DNA from: Basidiobolus meristosporus CBS 931.73
Lineage: Eukaryota; Basidiobolomycota; Basidiobolomycetes; Basidiobolales; Basidiobolaceae
Length of the DNA: 64,000 bases
NCBI GenBank assembly: GCA_002104905.1
Contig: MCFE01000272.1
Location: 42,020-106,019 of the forward strand
Direction of reading: 5' to 3'
The position numbers and the translations under genes were made by a program. Below the pieces are notes generated by a model. It saw only the letters and a program-made list of their open reading frames with translations, was not told the origin of the DNA and searched no databases. Below, piece by piece: positions 33,600 through 46,127 of this stretch. How positions within the stretch are numbered: position 1 is the first letter of the stretch; each line of letters begins with the position of its first letter.

Positions 33600-35316
33600 G
33601 CAGCTTTGTACTCGCCTGGTAAGATACGGGCACTGATGGGGTGTTGGCATTTCTCCCAATTGTCCCGTGAAGCACTTAATCAACAATGTGCAAAGTTGCA
33701 TAGAGTATTTAAGTTTCAAATAAAATTCAATCGAAGGCAAGTGGGGTTTGGCACTGTACATAATCTCTAGGATAAATACAACCAATAACAGTTTCTGAGG
33801 TGTTTACACCATAAGGTGTGATCATTCGAATCTGAATCTGAACCAGGCATTTATCCAGATTATGCGGGGATGAGTTCATGCTGTGCTTGAGGATATTTTC
33901 ATACCTTGATCAAACTCATACATAGTGGTTTCACAAGAATGATTGTCCGAAACGTCCGTTGAATGGATCTAAGGTGTACAGTTATACTAGCATGAGATAC
34001 AAGAATCCGGTATATTTCTTGATTGCTCATAGCGTTCCCCACAATAGAGCAATAGTAGGTGACACCCGGGACATTGCTAGGTAGGCAATATCAACATCAC
34101 CTTCAAGCGTCACCAATACGCTCTTCGCTGTAAAGCCCTGAGCTTGAGTGCTAGTGACAGCTAGTTCAGTAGAGCTAGTCTTTGTTCATTTCATTTACAG
34201 GGTATGCTCATTATAGCCAATATTTGATCAACAAAATTCGTTCGAACCACCCTTTTTCGCAACTCTGACACCTTGAAACTGATTCACCCCTCCAGAAGAG
34301 AGTTTAGAAAGAGAAAATCTAACAACCTATGGTCGGATTTGTAAAGCAAGAGCGTGCTTGAGCAGCCCTCAAAGCATTCAAGGCGTCTTTGGGGCTACCT
34401 ATATTAAATCTCCCGGGTGGTGGCGTAGTTAATAGCTTATCACAATCTCGCATACCATCAAGGCCACCCACCTCCCCGAGAGCCAAGTCTTCAAATATCG
34501 GGGCAGCCGCTGGAGTACATAGTCTCTGTAGAGAAATGAGGGAAGGGAACAATCCAGTCTAATCTTCACCTGCATGCTAGTCTACAGCAGATACTGCCGA
34601 ACATTCATTCGAGTTAACCTCAATCCAACGTCTTCGCGATTAGGCTAGTGCACCATGGTTGCCCAGGAACTACTAAATAGAGATATATCGGGGAATTCCT
34701 CTGCTTGGGCTGCGGCACGAAATGATGGATTTCTCACCTGACAGAGTTGTTTCCTGCACTTACTGAAAATATTTGGGTGATCCTATTGGTGATTGGTGGC
34801 ATTGGTAGGAGCTGGTAGTGAATGGCCACCATTTGTTCACGACGATTAGTGAGCATTCACTCGAGGACAATCAGGCACGATCCCATGATTGGATATCGAT
34901 CTAACGAGTCAGAACAAATATTGTTCAAAATAAACATCCAGTATGGAGATGTTCAACCCCTACGTTGACGAAAAACAAATAGACACCTGATTGATTGGCT
35001 GGTGAAATCCCGATCACTTCACATTTAAGCGTGATCGAGGACCTAGCAAACTAGCGGTTTGGTAGTTCCCGTAGATCAGCTCCTTTCAGCTTCTCCTAGG
35101 TTGACCAACATTGGCCTATTCTTTATCGTTGAAAGGAAGCATTTTCACAGGTAGCCTCTCGATAATTAACTCTCACTTCACATAAGCCAAACTACAATCG
35201 GTAAATCAACCAGCTTCCAAATAACTCGCCTTTCTTGATAAGCTTTTTGAAGCTAATGCTCACTTCAATGACCTTGTGCATGTCATTCTTTATGTATCTT
35301 AGGCAAGGCTTTCTAA
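33600..35316. other. Long intergenic region
   Basis: No supported gene. A minus-strand frame ending TAG at 34319 (RLCTPAAAPIFEDLALGE..., preceded by an acceptor-like TTTCTCTACAG near 34520) could be a terminal exon, but no partner exon is clear. Confidence 0.4.
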
Positions 35317-38300
35317 ATGGATGATATAGACAAAGACGCGTTCTTTAAGCATTTAGACGATGTCCTCTTAAGTTTAAAAAGCGAGTCGAACGACACTTCT
35401 GGCCGAGCAGACGATATGAAAACGGCCGGCGATGCTTTCGTGCAAAGTGTGGTCCAAGTCAGCTCCAAAGAAAAATCCACCCTTTCCCAGGGGTGCGGTA
35501 GCCATCAAGACCAGGGGCCTTCCGAACTGCGTCCACAACACAGGTCGGAAAACATGGGATATCAAGTGCGATCGGTCATTGGAAATTCGGAAGAGGATAT
35601 ATTGAAAGGAATGTACTCAGGGCTTTTGGGGTTACAAGACAACACTTCACCAGACCATCGATGCCAATCGCTTATTCACCGGGGTTCACGTTCTCTGTGT
35701 AGCACAGAGGAATTCGATCCAAATCAGTACAGAAACGAGCACTCTCCTAAGGGCATGTATGTGGATGATCTGCCGAGAAGACAGCTAAACATTGGCGGCG
35801 TTGGACGAACCGGGTATTTACTGGAAGATGAGCCAAGCTTATCACCAATTCCCAAAGACGCAAAACAACCGAGTCAGACACCGCCACCGTATTCGACCCA
35901 ATACCTTGATGTAGACTCATATATAGGTTCATTAAATGGCAGTTCATCATTGCACGATGAGACATTCCCACCGCCTGAAGTTTCATCTATACTAAGTCAA
36001 GGTATCTTGGATGAACCGTCGGTTCGGCATCGAAACCCCGCATGTATCGCACATCCCGGTACAGACCAAGAGATGGCCAATTCGAAGCATGAGAATTACG
36101 GGGCTTTTGAAACTGAGGACGATGCCAGTGATAAGAACACATCAGGCTCCATACCAAGTAGTCCAGAGCTTTATGCTTCGCCCAGGCGACCACCCGTGGA
36201 TCCGGCTCGTAGTAATTTCGGCCCCACGCTTTGTAAGGACCACAAGAATTCGAGGCTTTTGGATTATCAATCGTCCGATTGTCTGGCTAAGGATCTCAAA
36301 TCGATCCTATGCTTCACACGCCAAAAATCCTTTTCGACTTCGGACAACTCGCGTGCCGATGCACTGGAGGAGGATAAAGCTAAGGCGGACTTTACAGGCG
36401 ACAATGAAGAGCAAACGGATTCAAGCGAGACAGATGCCGACTCGGACTTGACATTTGGCGAGCAGTATTGTAAGGCTGGTTCCGCCTCTCGCCAGCTTCC
36501 ATTTGGTCGCAGGATTATCCATAGCAAACCAGCCAGGGAGAGCAAGCTGGAATCAACTCGAAAAAGAGCGAAGTTGAGCCGGGATGGTATGGGCATCTCT
36601 GGTAGGGTGTTGCGTTCGGAACTGCCTTCCCGATTGCCGAGCACCCACTCAACAGGTTCCGATTGCAATGAGCCAGATCATATTACGGGGCCAAAATCTC
36701 CTTCAAGAGATACTTCCGCGGAACCAGCGCATCATTTAGTCGATGGCCAACATCCCTGGAGAATTTTTACTGGAACGCGAATCTTTATCATTCCATGCAA
36801 GATTGACAAGACTCGTCTGAGCCTATTCAAGCAGCGACTGGAAGAAAGAGGAGCTGTCGTGGTCGGTGCTTATTCAACGCATATCACGCATTTGGTGAGT
36901 GAGTTGACTGGCATGCTCATTTTGCGTGAATTGGGTGTAAGTGAAGTCCCAGTAAGTAGAAATAAAATTCGTCCCGTAACCAAGCCTGAATGAGTTCATT
37001 AACCAGTGTCGCTGTATTGGCGACTTCCTGTGTTCATAGGAGCATGTAGTTGTTGTGCGATCTAACTGGATCTCGGAATCTGTCATGGTACGGCCTATTT
37101 CCCTTTTCATTGCATTTATCCACCATATGCAGTATCGGCCCCGTGTTGACTAAGGCGATTCTTTGTTTTCTCCGACCGAAGTTTGGAAGATTGGCTGACG
37201 TCGACAAGCACAAGGTATCCCTGGAGCCGCAGAGTTGCGTTGAAACTGCATCCCAGGAAGTCTCAACCGCCCTGGCCAAGGACCCCTCACCTGTTCAGAC
37301 TCCCAAGTTATCATCGAAAATACTCTGGTGGAAGCGGCGGTGGAGATACAAAAAGCGGAAGTATGAACCGGAATCCGACACAGATAAGGAGGCAGGGAAC
37401 TCCGGGAACGATAGGTCAGACAAACTCAACTATATTTATTGCTTGGACACCCATTCTTACACCCATTAGCGATCACGATGGCCCCACGAGGTTTTCAGAA
37501 ACCGAAAGTACCACGACAGCCACCCAAGGGCAGATTGACCAATGGTACCACCAGGTGATCTACAATCCCAGAATATCGAATTATTTATCGCCTCAACTGA
37601 CCCTGATATCCTGCGTCCGTCTAATGCTAATACAGTCAGGCGATTCTTGTCCACGCGCAAGTATCGAGCCCAAGATGAGTTCATCAACTAATCCCTTCAC
37701 GGTAATACGCCTGGATTCATCCTGCTACACAGCTCCCTAACATTTTCTGCCCTGCAACTGGTAACAGGAATTGAATTACGCAGAAGGTGCTACCTATTCA
37801 CCCAAGAGCAATGGCCCAAGAGAAAAGGTGGGTCCTTGGGTCAGTATGTCCTTGCTACACACGAATTAACTTACGCATTGCAGTACAATTGGGAGCAGAA
37901 ATTTCTTTGCATGCATCCAAATACACTGGACAAAGGAAAGAAAGGATGCCCCAATCAGATTATCATCAACAAACTAATGATCCTAAAAGAAGCATACGAG
38001 AGTGTGAACGATAAGTTTCGAGCACTGGGCTATACCAAGGCCATTGCCGCGCTCAAGAAGTATCCTAAGCCGATTACTTCCAAAGAGGAGGCTCTTCAGA
38101 TCCCGCGTGTGGGGAAGCGATTGGCTGACAAGGTGATCACCCCACTAAGCCATGGCTATTTCTCCACTTTAAATAACCAGCATTTTATGGCAAAGATCGG
38201 AGAAATCATCGCTAGTGGCCACCTTCAAAGACTAGACTATATCGGCGAGGATGTTCAAGTGATGGAGATGTTCACCAAAGTTTACGGTAAACCCGGCACT

Positions 38301-39520
38301 TTCAAATGCTGCATCGTGCCCCGGCTCAAAGTGCTGATCTTCAACAACCCCGTAGGCGCCGGCCCGTACCAGGCCCAAGTGTGGTATAACCAGGGATTCC
38401 GAACCTTGGAGGATTTGAGAACGAAGGCGGTGCTAAACCGCGACCAGAAAATCGGGCTGAAATACTACGAAGTAACTTTTCGTGGGAGAATCGATCCTTT
38501 TACATCACTAACCATCAATTTTCCGAAGGACCTGAATCAGCGGATGCCCCGCGAAGAAGTCGCCAACTACGCCAAAGTAGTCATGGAGGTGGCATCTGAG
38601 GTGGATCCCAAGCTTCAGTGTTATGTGGCAGGATCGTTTCGGCGTCTTAAGGTTGTATGCTGCACTCGCATGATCAGTCTATGCCACTCTTCACACGAGA
38701 TTTTAACCTTGTTTGCATCACACTGCATTAGCCAACTTGTGGTGATATCGATATTCTGATCACACGGTACATGCTGGATTTGATGGCAACTACAAGGATC
38801 GCCATGCTTCAAATCACTAACCCACCTGATGCTTTCCAGTGATCCCAGCGATGGAAAATCCCACCAAGGTAAGCACCGCCTGGGTAGCCTCCAGACCAAC
38901 AGCAGGTTCAGCTGACACTTTCTATCAGGGCTCCTTGCCAAGATCGTAGCCATCCTTTCAGAACGGAAATTCTTGACTGATGACCTGGCACTTCCCGCAG
39001 ACGAGACTGGAGCCAAATACATGGGCATCTGCCAATTGAACGGAGGACTGCACAGACATATTGGTAAAACATCGTCGTGACCTGTCGTACAAGGGATAAT
39101 CCCATTCAAATGGCCTTTTCAGACCTCCTACTAGTTCCATACAAGCAGCTGGGGGCTGCCCTACTCTACTTCACCGGGAGTGACATATTCAACCGAAGCA
39201 TGCGGTTGCTGGCTATCAAAAAGGTAATACGTCCCTGATCGATACAAACCCACTCCGACCGGTTAACTGATACGCTCCTCTGCGCAGGGCATGATGCTGA
39301 ACATGCACGGGCTCTACGACCAGGTACTGCGTGGTCGCAAAAGAAAAAACCTCTCGGAGGGCAGACTGATAGCCTCTTCCACCGAAAGAGAGATCTTCGA
39401 GAGGTTGGGCATGCCTTATCGGTAAGTGGGACATCAGGGGTTCGATAGAGAGTGGAAGCGGACTGAACCCGGATTGCGGAACTACCATTTAGTGAGCCGC
39501 ACGAACGTAACTGCGAGTAG
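35317..39520 (+). CDS. Family X DNA polymerase (Pol lambda/Pol4-like) with BRCT domain, 16 exons
   Basis: A gap-filling repair polymerase (base excision repair, end joining), predicted 1055 aa. Exons: 35317-36951, 37040-37087, 37182-37414, 37470-37554, 37636-37701, 37768-37827, 37884-38132, 38196-38286, 38356-38471, 38529-38651, 38732-38766, 38840-38868, 38929-39063, 39123-39223, 39288-39421, 39493-39520; every GT-AG junction preserves frame. Residues 1-480 are a Ser-rich disordered extension with a basic KRAKLSRD patch. A BRCT domain follows ([12 protein letters not shown] ... RSNWISESV, ending [11 protein letters not shown]), then an SP-rich linker. The catalytic part has the HhH lyase region ([11 protein letters not shown]), [19 protein letters not shown], metal-binding GDIDIL and [17 protein letters not shown], and ends YREPHER. 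Exon 3 could start at 37155 instead. Confidence 0.95.
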
Positions 39521-40196
39521 ACAAGTGTCTAGATGGCGTTGGGTTCGTGCTCGATGCAAGAACCATGCTCCGTAACAATCACCCAGCTGAACATGGCGGG
39601 CCCCGAGTTCTCGCTGCTTGTGAGGCGGGAGGGCCCTTTGATCAGGATATCCTCTCGTGGACGCCATGAGCTTTCCGTGTGGCGATTGAAATTTTGGATC
39701 CTCTGAAGTAGACGTGAATTGGGTTTGTTTCCGAAATTAATCTAAGTCGGAGGATCGTTTTTCTTGTTGATGTGTGCGTGATGAAGGGAGGGGAGGGGAA
39801 GGTCTGCATCACAGATCGAATCCCCGTCCAGCCTATCGGCATCGTCACAGTTGGCATGCCCAGGAAAACGGGCAGGTTCACATTGATCTGTGCATTTGTA
39901 TAGCGCTACAGGCAAAGCCCTGGTGTCAATAAACATCATTCATGCTGGATGTGGAGCGATGTTGTTTTAGATGAATGTGGATATTGCAAGGTTCTCTCAT
40001 CAGAGGATAGGAACCCTCGCGGCATGATGTAGCAGCACCTATGTTAGAGATGGCCAACCCCACCCCATTCCGCCTGCTATAAATACCTGAAAGTGGGCAG
40101 AATCCCGGCTTCTAATCGCTTCATACTATTACCCAGACCCCATCCTTCGATTCCAAAGTCATCACTGTATTATTAAACCTCTGGCTCTGAATTCTG
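39521..40196. other. Intergenic between polymerase and GH9 genes
   Basis: No coding signal. CAATAAACATC near 39928 is a possible poly(A) signal; CTATAAATACC near 40078 is a good TATA box for the GH9 gene about 115 bp downstream. Confidence 0.6.
40077..40085 (+). promoter_or_regulatory. TATA box of the GH9 gene
   Basis: CTATAAATA, about 110-120 bp before the GH9 start codon; consistent with a 5' UTR of about 85 nt. Confidence 0.55.
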
Positions 40197-42591
40197 ATGA
40201 TAGGTTCCACATGGCTCACCAGGATCCAATGCGTACTTGGGATAGCAATTCTGCTCATAAAACCCGCCAGGCCGGAGGGGAACATACCGTACGTCTCGCT
40301 CCTGGGAGATTCCCTACTCTTCTACGAAGCACAGCGGAGCGGTAAACTGCCCGCCGACAATCGAATCCCATGGTACTAGGTTGTTTCTATGTTTCGTGCG
40401 CCTGACATTTGGCTCGGGATGGTCCGAAGTCAACTCACATGATGCGACTCGTTCTAGGAGGCACGACTCCGCACTGGACGACGGGAATAGTAGCGGGATT
40501 GATCTAAGTGGGGTAAGCTAGGCCTGGTTCCAGTTCGTTGGTTTCGTGGATCCCCATGCACTTTGTCCCGCTGGTCGAATGAATCTAACTGAACTCGGGC
40601 TTCTTTGATCCAGGGATACTACGACGCGGGTAATGGGCAGTTTCTTAATGTCCAAGTGGCTTCCCTCGGATGGTTTCTGTCCCGGAAGATAGGTTGCTTA
40701 TGATACCGGAGAGGATGTGGGCGCTAATGGGTTTGTCTCGGTTTTTCGCAGGTGACTACGTCAAATTCCTGTTGCCGCTGTCCTACACCGTGACAGTGCT
40801 TTGCTGGGGTGGGCTGGAGTTCTTCAAGGGGTATACCATTGCAAACGAGGAAAAGCACTTCCACGACATGATCAAATGGGCCACCGATTGGATCATCAAG
40901 GCCCATCCGACCCCAAACGAGCTTTATGTCCAGGTGGGTCAAGGCGACATCGATCATCAGGTAAGAGATCAACTATAGGTCAGGCGCTTGAGGCTGCTTT
41001 GAGGAGGGGCGAGGCTGAGGCGCCAGAAGGCAGAGCGTTTCCCTTAGTGCGAGTGCGCCTTTTCTAATGACTGTTTCATGTTCGGCTGCTCCCTTCCTGC
41101 CGTGTATAATCCTTGGCTGTTGATGATAGTATTGGGGTGAGTGCGTCTGTCTCGAGTTCCTCGTCTGGTCCACTAGTATTGATGAATGGCCTGCGATTCT
41201 CGGATCACCGCTTGATCGGCACGGCTTCTCTACACAGGCTCGGATCTGAATATCCCATCTCCTAGGCCTTCTTTCAAGATCGACCTGAATCGTCGAGGTA
41301 CGGACGTTGCGGCGGAAACTGCGGCAGCGTGTGCAGCGGCGGCGATCCTCTTCAAAGAAAAATACGCAGATAGCAAGTATTCGGATACGCTTCTTGAGCA
41401 CGCGAAAGACCTGTTGCGCTTTGCCGAGGTCCAGCCATGGGTGCGTTACCACGAGTCCGTTCCCGAGGCCGCCGATTTCTACGGCTCCGGGGGGTACGGA
41501 GATGAGCTGTGCTGGGGAAACCTATGGCTCTACCGCGCAACCAACGATGTCGCCTACCTGGAAAGGGCCAAGCTCTATTTCACGCTCTTTAGCCTGGAGG
41601 GGCGGAACTCCCCGTTCAACTGGAACCAGAAATCCCCAGGAATCTACGTGCTTTTCGCGCAACTCATCCAAGGAAGTCCCGGCCTCGCTTGGAGGAACAT
41701 CTCCGAGGCTTGGCTTGACAACGTGTTAGGTGGTACGGGCGACCTAGAGAAAACCAAAGGTGGGCTGATCTGGTTCAAAAACACGAGGTAAGTGGTCTCT
41801 CGCTCGTCTGGTTATTTGCTCGGGCCAAAGGATAACCAGGACTCGTTCGTTCAAGTGAGCAAGCATCCACCGGGCCTGCATTAACTGCTGCTCTGCTAAT
41901 GCACATCTACGCAAACTCCGTGCTGGCTGTTTCTGGGGCGTCCTCGGCGGAGGGTAAGAGATCAAGCTACGATGCTTTTGGGAACCAGCAGCTCGATTAC
42001 ATTTTGGGCAACAACCCGATGAAGATGCCCTACGTTCTAGATATCCATCCCAACTCCCCACACAACGCTCACCACGCCGGAGCTCATGGTGGAGCGGATT
42101 TCAAATCCATGGACAATCCGTTCGAGAATGATCATCGACTGGTTGGTGCAGTCGTCGGCGGACCCAACAAAGAGGATCAATACTTGGACAACAGACAAGA
42201 TTATTCGCAATCCGAGGTAAGTCTCCAGCCACACCACTCCAGGTAGAGGTGCTGGAGCACACCGTCCCACGTGTCACGCATGGCCTCCGTCCACCAACCC
42301 TGACCCTCCTCCTATTCTTCTTAGGTTGCCCTGGACTACAACGCAGCCTTCCAATCCCTGGTTGCCCGGCAGGTGATATTCTCTGAGGTCGATCCGTTTT
42401 ACACCAGGTTGGTGCCAAAGCACCCAAGACTGTATATGACCATCGTGATCATAGCATCTGCCATTGTGGCTGCGGTGCTCTTGGTTGCCATCGCAACCTA
42501 CTGCCTGGTCTGCAGGAAGAAACGCCAGCCGACCACCACTGTTCCAAAGCCCAAAGGGAAATCTACTTCCAAGAAGCTAGAGCTCATCTAA
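40197..42591 (+). CDS. Membrane-anchored GH9 endoglucanase (8 exons, 546 aa)
   Basis: Inverting glycoside hydrolase, by family an endo-beta-1,4-glucanase. Exons: 40197-40372, 40458-40512, 40614-40629, 40752-40960, 41130-41136 (7 nt), 41238-41787, 41856-42216, 42325-42591; all phases agree. A signal peptide (VLGIAILLI) precedes LLFYEAQRSGKLPADNRIPW. The catalytic base motif YYDAGDYVKF is split by an intron. WWGGLEF-type and GQGDIDHQYWG blocks follow; the YWG comes from the 7-nt exon. His motif HNAHHAGAHGG and the acid-bearing DNRQDYSQSEVALDYNAAF are present, so the active site looks intact. The C-terminus has a transmembrane helix (about residues 486-507) and a basic cytoplasmic tail ending KKLELI, so the enzyme faces outward from the plasma membrane. 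Confidence 0.95.
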
Positions 42592-43245
42592 ATGGGGAAG
42601 CCTCGGCGGCGTCAGGCAACTTCGACCATGAAAGGCTACCACCGGCCAAACACTTGGGCACGCCACTCCGCTCAATCTTGCTTCAACCCTGGAAGCCAAT
42701 CTTCCGGTCACTGTGTACATAAAAACTCATGCTAAACGTAAATCCTCAAGCAAACTAAACCCAACCCCAACCCCAACCCCGATCTTGCTGTCAATAAAGT
42801 TTGGTGAGAAGTGTGCAGTTGGGCTGTTCAAGCTGGGGCCAGAGAAACACCAACCGCAGTGTTGCTTCCGGAACCCAGCCCTCTCCAACCAAATAGAGCA
42901 CTGTAGCGCATACCGAGCGTCCAACAGGGTGTGGATTGGAAAAATCCTCCAAGAGGATGCAATTTAATTAGGGACCAATGTAGGTTATCGGTGCTCCGTT
43001 CTGAGCAGAGATGGCTAGATCGTTGGACAGAAAGACAGAGTGATTGTCAAAGAGAACCCCTGGTTGGGGAGTTTTCATTAGCTGCTTGAAGCATCAGAAA
43101 ACAAAATACAGATAGTGTGGTTGAAAGCCAGCTATGGGCAGTGTAAACGGCTGGTGTGATTGGCAAGCTCCAAAAGCTTTCTCAAAACTAACCAAGTTCT
43201 AGCGGAGTGATTTTCAATTCTAAGCTTCATGCCTCAACACACATT
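42592..43245. other. Intergenic; short CCAACC microsatellite
   Basis: 3' flanks of GH9 and the F-box gene. 42757-42780 is a short (CCCCAA)n-like run. GTCAATAAAG near 42790 is a possible poly(A) signal for GH9. No gene seen. Confidence 0.6.
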
Positions 43246-44950
43246 CTAATCGGCCCTTCTTAACTGTACATAATCCAGCACCTTGGTGGGAAGACACCAG
43301 TTTCGTGTTAGCTCGCGTTTTCACGGGACAATGCCTGGCCATGCTGACTTACCAGTCCTGTTTTCCAAGAATCTCTATCCGATATGATCTCAAATCCGAT
43401 ATCAGAGTAGTAATAGCTTCCATCCACCACCAGCTGCTGCGGCGCTATCAGATCGAACCATCCAATGCCAGCTGTGCGCTGGAAAAAGCTGACTCCAGGG
43501 TCCAACTCAACATAGTGTCCTTTTTTGATTTCTTCGGCTTTTTCCACCAACGGCGCGAACCGATTCACTCCTCTTTCCACCTCGAAATCCTCCGGCACTC
43601 CCTGGGAAGTATCGAGATGAGTCAATTGCATACACCCCTGGTGCTGGCGGTACACTCTTACCAATACTCGGGCTACAAAGAACGTGTTGCGCATATAGGA
43701 TCGATGGAACACTTTGATCTTCCAGATAACGTCGTAACGTCCGCGCGGCACACCCTCCAGTGTAGCTTTGGACTAGATATCCACAACAATCAGTACCCCT
43801 AAACGCGCCGCACGGCAAGCCGACTGAACTTACGTAGAACCCATAGAAATCATTCAGGCACAATACCATTCCGGACACACTAGAGCAGATTTCACTAAGA
43901 AAGGGTTGGAGCATACGAGAGAAGGTGAGGCAAGTTACCTGTATTCATCGTACTCACGAAAGGAATTAGAGCCTTGGCCTTGTCGGGCAAATCCATTCGC
44001 GATGGATATTCTCATCACCGCTTTCAATGGAATGGAACGTTGAGTATAGGGTCAGGGGCCGGAGTTGCTTACGCTACATAACCTTACTTACATTTCTCCT
44101 TGTAGACTTCTTTACACTTCTGTCCGATACCTAGTGTACATAAGTGATGTCTACCAAAGCGTCGACTTGAAGCACACGATAAATAAACAGTCATATAGCA
44201 AAGACCTGAAGCTTCGAGCTCTACTTACCACAGCATCATGCGCCACAACCGATCATCCTCGCAGATCTGGTTGAAAAATTTACATATCTAAGAAGGAGGA
44301 AACTCATTACTAACGGAAGAGGGAATAGGACGAGCCGAAACCAAAATCAAGATCCATCTGGGTCTAATAGCTAAAGTTCAACTCTACGACAGTTCCCGTT
44401 TACTAACTTAAAGCGGTGACAAGGGATGCGTTCAGCCTATTCTATGCGGGGACCTTCCACAACGGCACCAAAAATATATACACGAATGGCTGAACTACTG
44501 TACAAGAATCAAAGGGCTCTCTACTACTCGACCCTTCACGGTTTTTTGTTTAGAAGATCAGCTTATACAAGAAGTACCAACCTGACTGACTCTGTGCACC
44601 TCCTCGCCGCCGAGAAACGAGAATATTAGCAGGACAATCTCTGCCGGGAGGGCGTTGAGTGTGGTGGTCGGGTTGTTGCCAGCCCAGGCGTAGTTGTGAC
44701 AAGGCGTGATCGATCTCTGCCTAGAATGGTTGCGAAGACCCCCTGAACTGTCATTGGGCTGTGGTTCGTTGGGGCTTTCTTTATTACGATTACGGTTCTG
44801 CTTACTAGTTGGGTGCCCGAAATGGGGGTTTGTCGCTGAGAAGTCAGAGTTGCTCTCTACCGACAAACATCTGGAGGAAAATGAGGAGTATAGACTGTGC
44901 GACGTTTGATTTTTGGACTCTTGAAAGGGAGTTTGGTTGATGTTCGTCAT
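43246..44950 (-). CDS. F-box protein with a PP2-like C-terminal region
   Basis: Likely substrate-recognition subunit of an SCF ubiquitin ligase. Supported pieces on the minus strand: first exon down to about 44582 with a Ser/Asn-rich N-terminus and the F-box LPAEIVLLIFSFLGGEE followed by HRVSQ; the next exon near 44230-44290 completes it (ICKFFNQICEDDRLWRMMLW). Exons 43834 to about 43895, 43353-43772 and 43246-43281 encode GVPRGRYDVIWKIKV, GHYVELDPGV and DSWKTGLVLDYVQLRRAD, ending TAG. This resembles F-box proteins carrying a phloem-protein-2-like domain. The exons between 43895 and 44230 are not resolved. The frame is open to 45103 but the first ATG is at 44950. Confidence 0.75.
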
Positions 44951-45503
44951 GAGAGTAGATTGAACACGGCTGTGTTGTAGAGGTATATGAGAAATCTTGT
45001 TTGCGTCCCCTGACTGATTGTATGGCTGTGGGGGTGGGAGTGGGTGTGAGGTGGTGGTGTATGGGCGTATGTGTGGCGAGTAAAGATGTGAGGGCAAGTT
45101 CAATATAATGAGCGATGATAAGGGAGTAGGGTAAATTCGAAAACCGATTCTACTGATTTATGAGGAATCAATGCCAGAGGTGGACAGGGGGATCGGAAAA
45201 TAGAGGGTTCTCGATTTCGGGGGAGGGTGGAATAATCAGGAGTTTGGAGGACAATGTGGCCACAACCAAATAGTCTCTCTGAATCCACATTCCAGAATCA
45301 TGGTGATCACAAGGGAGGCCAAAGAAACCCTTTCTACATCTGCTCCGACCCATGTAGTGTGTAGGCATCCACCAACATGAGCACCGAGAACCGTAATTAC
45401 CCGAAGAATCATGTGGGTCTTTATTTACCGCCAGCTGCTTTACATTGTGAGTTTGGTCAAGAAAGGAAACCTGATCAAGTGGGCCGTCTGGACGGCAATC
45501 CTC
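44951..45503. other. Promoter region of the F-box gene and intergenic
   Basis: Minus-strand frames upstream of 44950 lack an ATG in the F-box frame. TA-rich and CT-rich stretches are present. No other gene is supported. Confidence 0.5.
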
Positions 45504-46127
45504 CTATATCTTATTTGGCATCTTGACCAGAAATGTCCATCCCATGCTCTGAAATTTCTTAGCAAGGCTTGGGGTGATCGCAACTGTGAGCGGCACCCTG
45601 ATAGGGAGCAGCAGCTTGTGCAGCGTGTATGCTATAAGCAACACCGACGTTAGAGAGCTCTTCTTCTTCCCCTCAACCGAGTAGACGTCCGAGGGCTTGT
45701 CGTCCTTTACTATCCCTATGCGCTTACTCCACTTCAACACCCATTCTTCCGCCGCTTTGACAAATGTCTCCCCTCCAGAATAAACTAACGCAAAAGATGC
45801 CAGGAAATCTACCACTGATAAGCCTAAATACGCGACGGTTGCCGTACGGCCATACTTGCGAAACAGCTCCTTCATCTTACTTGGCTGCTGGGTTGAAGCA
45901 TTGGTCTCACTGGTGGTAGCCAGTGGTCGAGAAGGGCTTCTGGTTATTCTGTTTAGGCGATTAGGAGAAGGCAGGCAGGGCCTGAAAGCAATCCTGTTAA
46001 AGTGGCCCCTATTCACGTTGTTGAGAATCACAAGCCCAGTAACAGGTAGTTTCTGCGGGGTTGGGGTGTTCCGTCTACCTAGAGTACTGATGTTTCTGAG
46101 CGGGAAGAGAGCAGCTGGACGAAACAT
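45504..46127 (-). CDS. FAM210/DUF1279-like mitochondrial inner-membrane protein
   Basis: 207 residues, single exon, ATG 46127 to TAG 45504. The first 75 residues are Arg/Asn/Pro-rich without acidic residues, a mitochondrial presequence. The DUF1279 domain starts at MKELFRKYGRTATVAYLGLS, with a first membrane helix (YLGLSVVDFLASFALVYSGG), a charged loop and a second helix (SVLLIAYTLHKLLLPIRVPLT), ending with the conserved TPSLAKKF. FAM210 proteins act in mitochondrial translation and inner-membrane organisation. Confidence 0.9.
   Translation of the reverse strand: MFRPAALFPLRNISTLGRRNTPTPQKLPVTGLVILNNVNRGHFNRIAFRPCLPSPNRLNRITRSPSRPLATTSETNASTQQPSKMKELFRKYGRTATVAYLGLSVVDFLASFALVYSGGETFVKAAEEWVLKWSKRIGIVKDDKPSDVYSVEGKKKSSLTSVLLIAYTLHKLLLPIRVPLTVAITPSLAKKFQSMGWTFLVKMPNKI

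Noticed and set aside
42757-42780. Interstitial telomere in the C-rich run
   Set aside because: The unit is CCCCAA-like, not CCCTAA, and it lies in a normal intergenic region; a simple microsatellite.
43667-43690. A 24-nt GT-AG segment in the F-box gene as an ultrashort intron
   Set aside because: It is in frame and open, so coding is the simpler reading.
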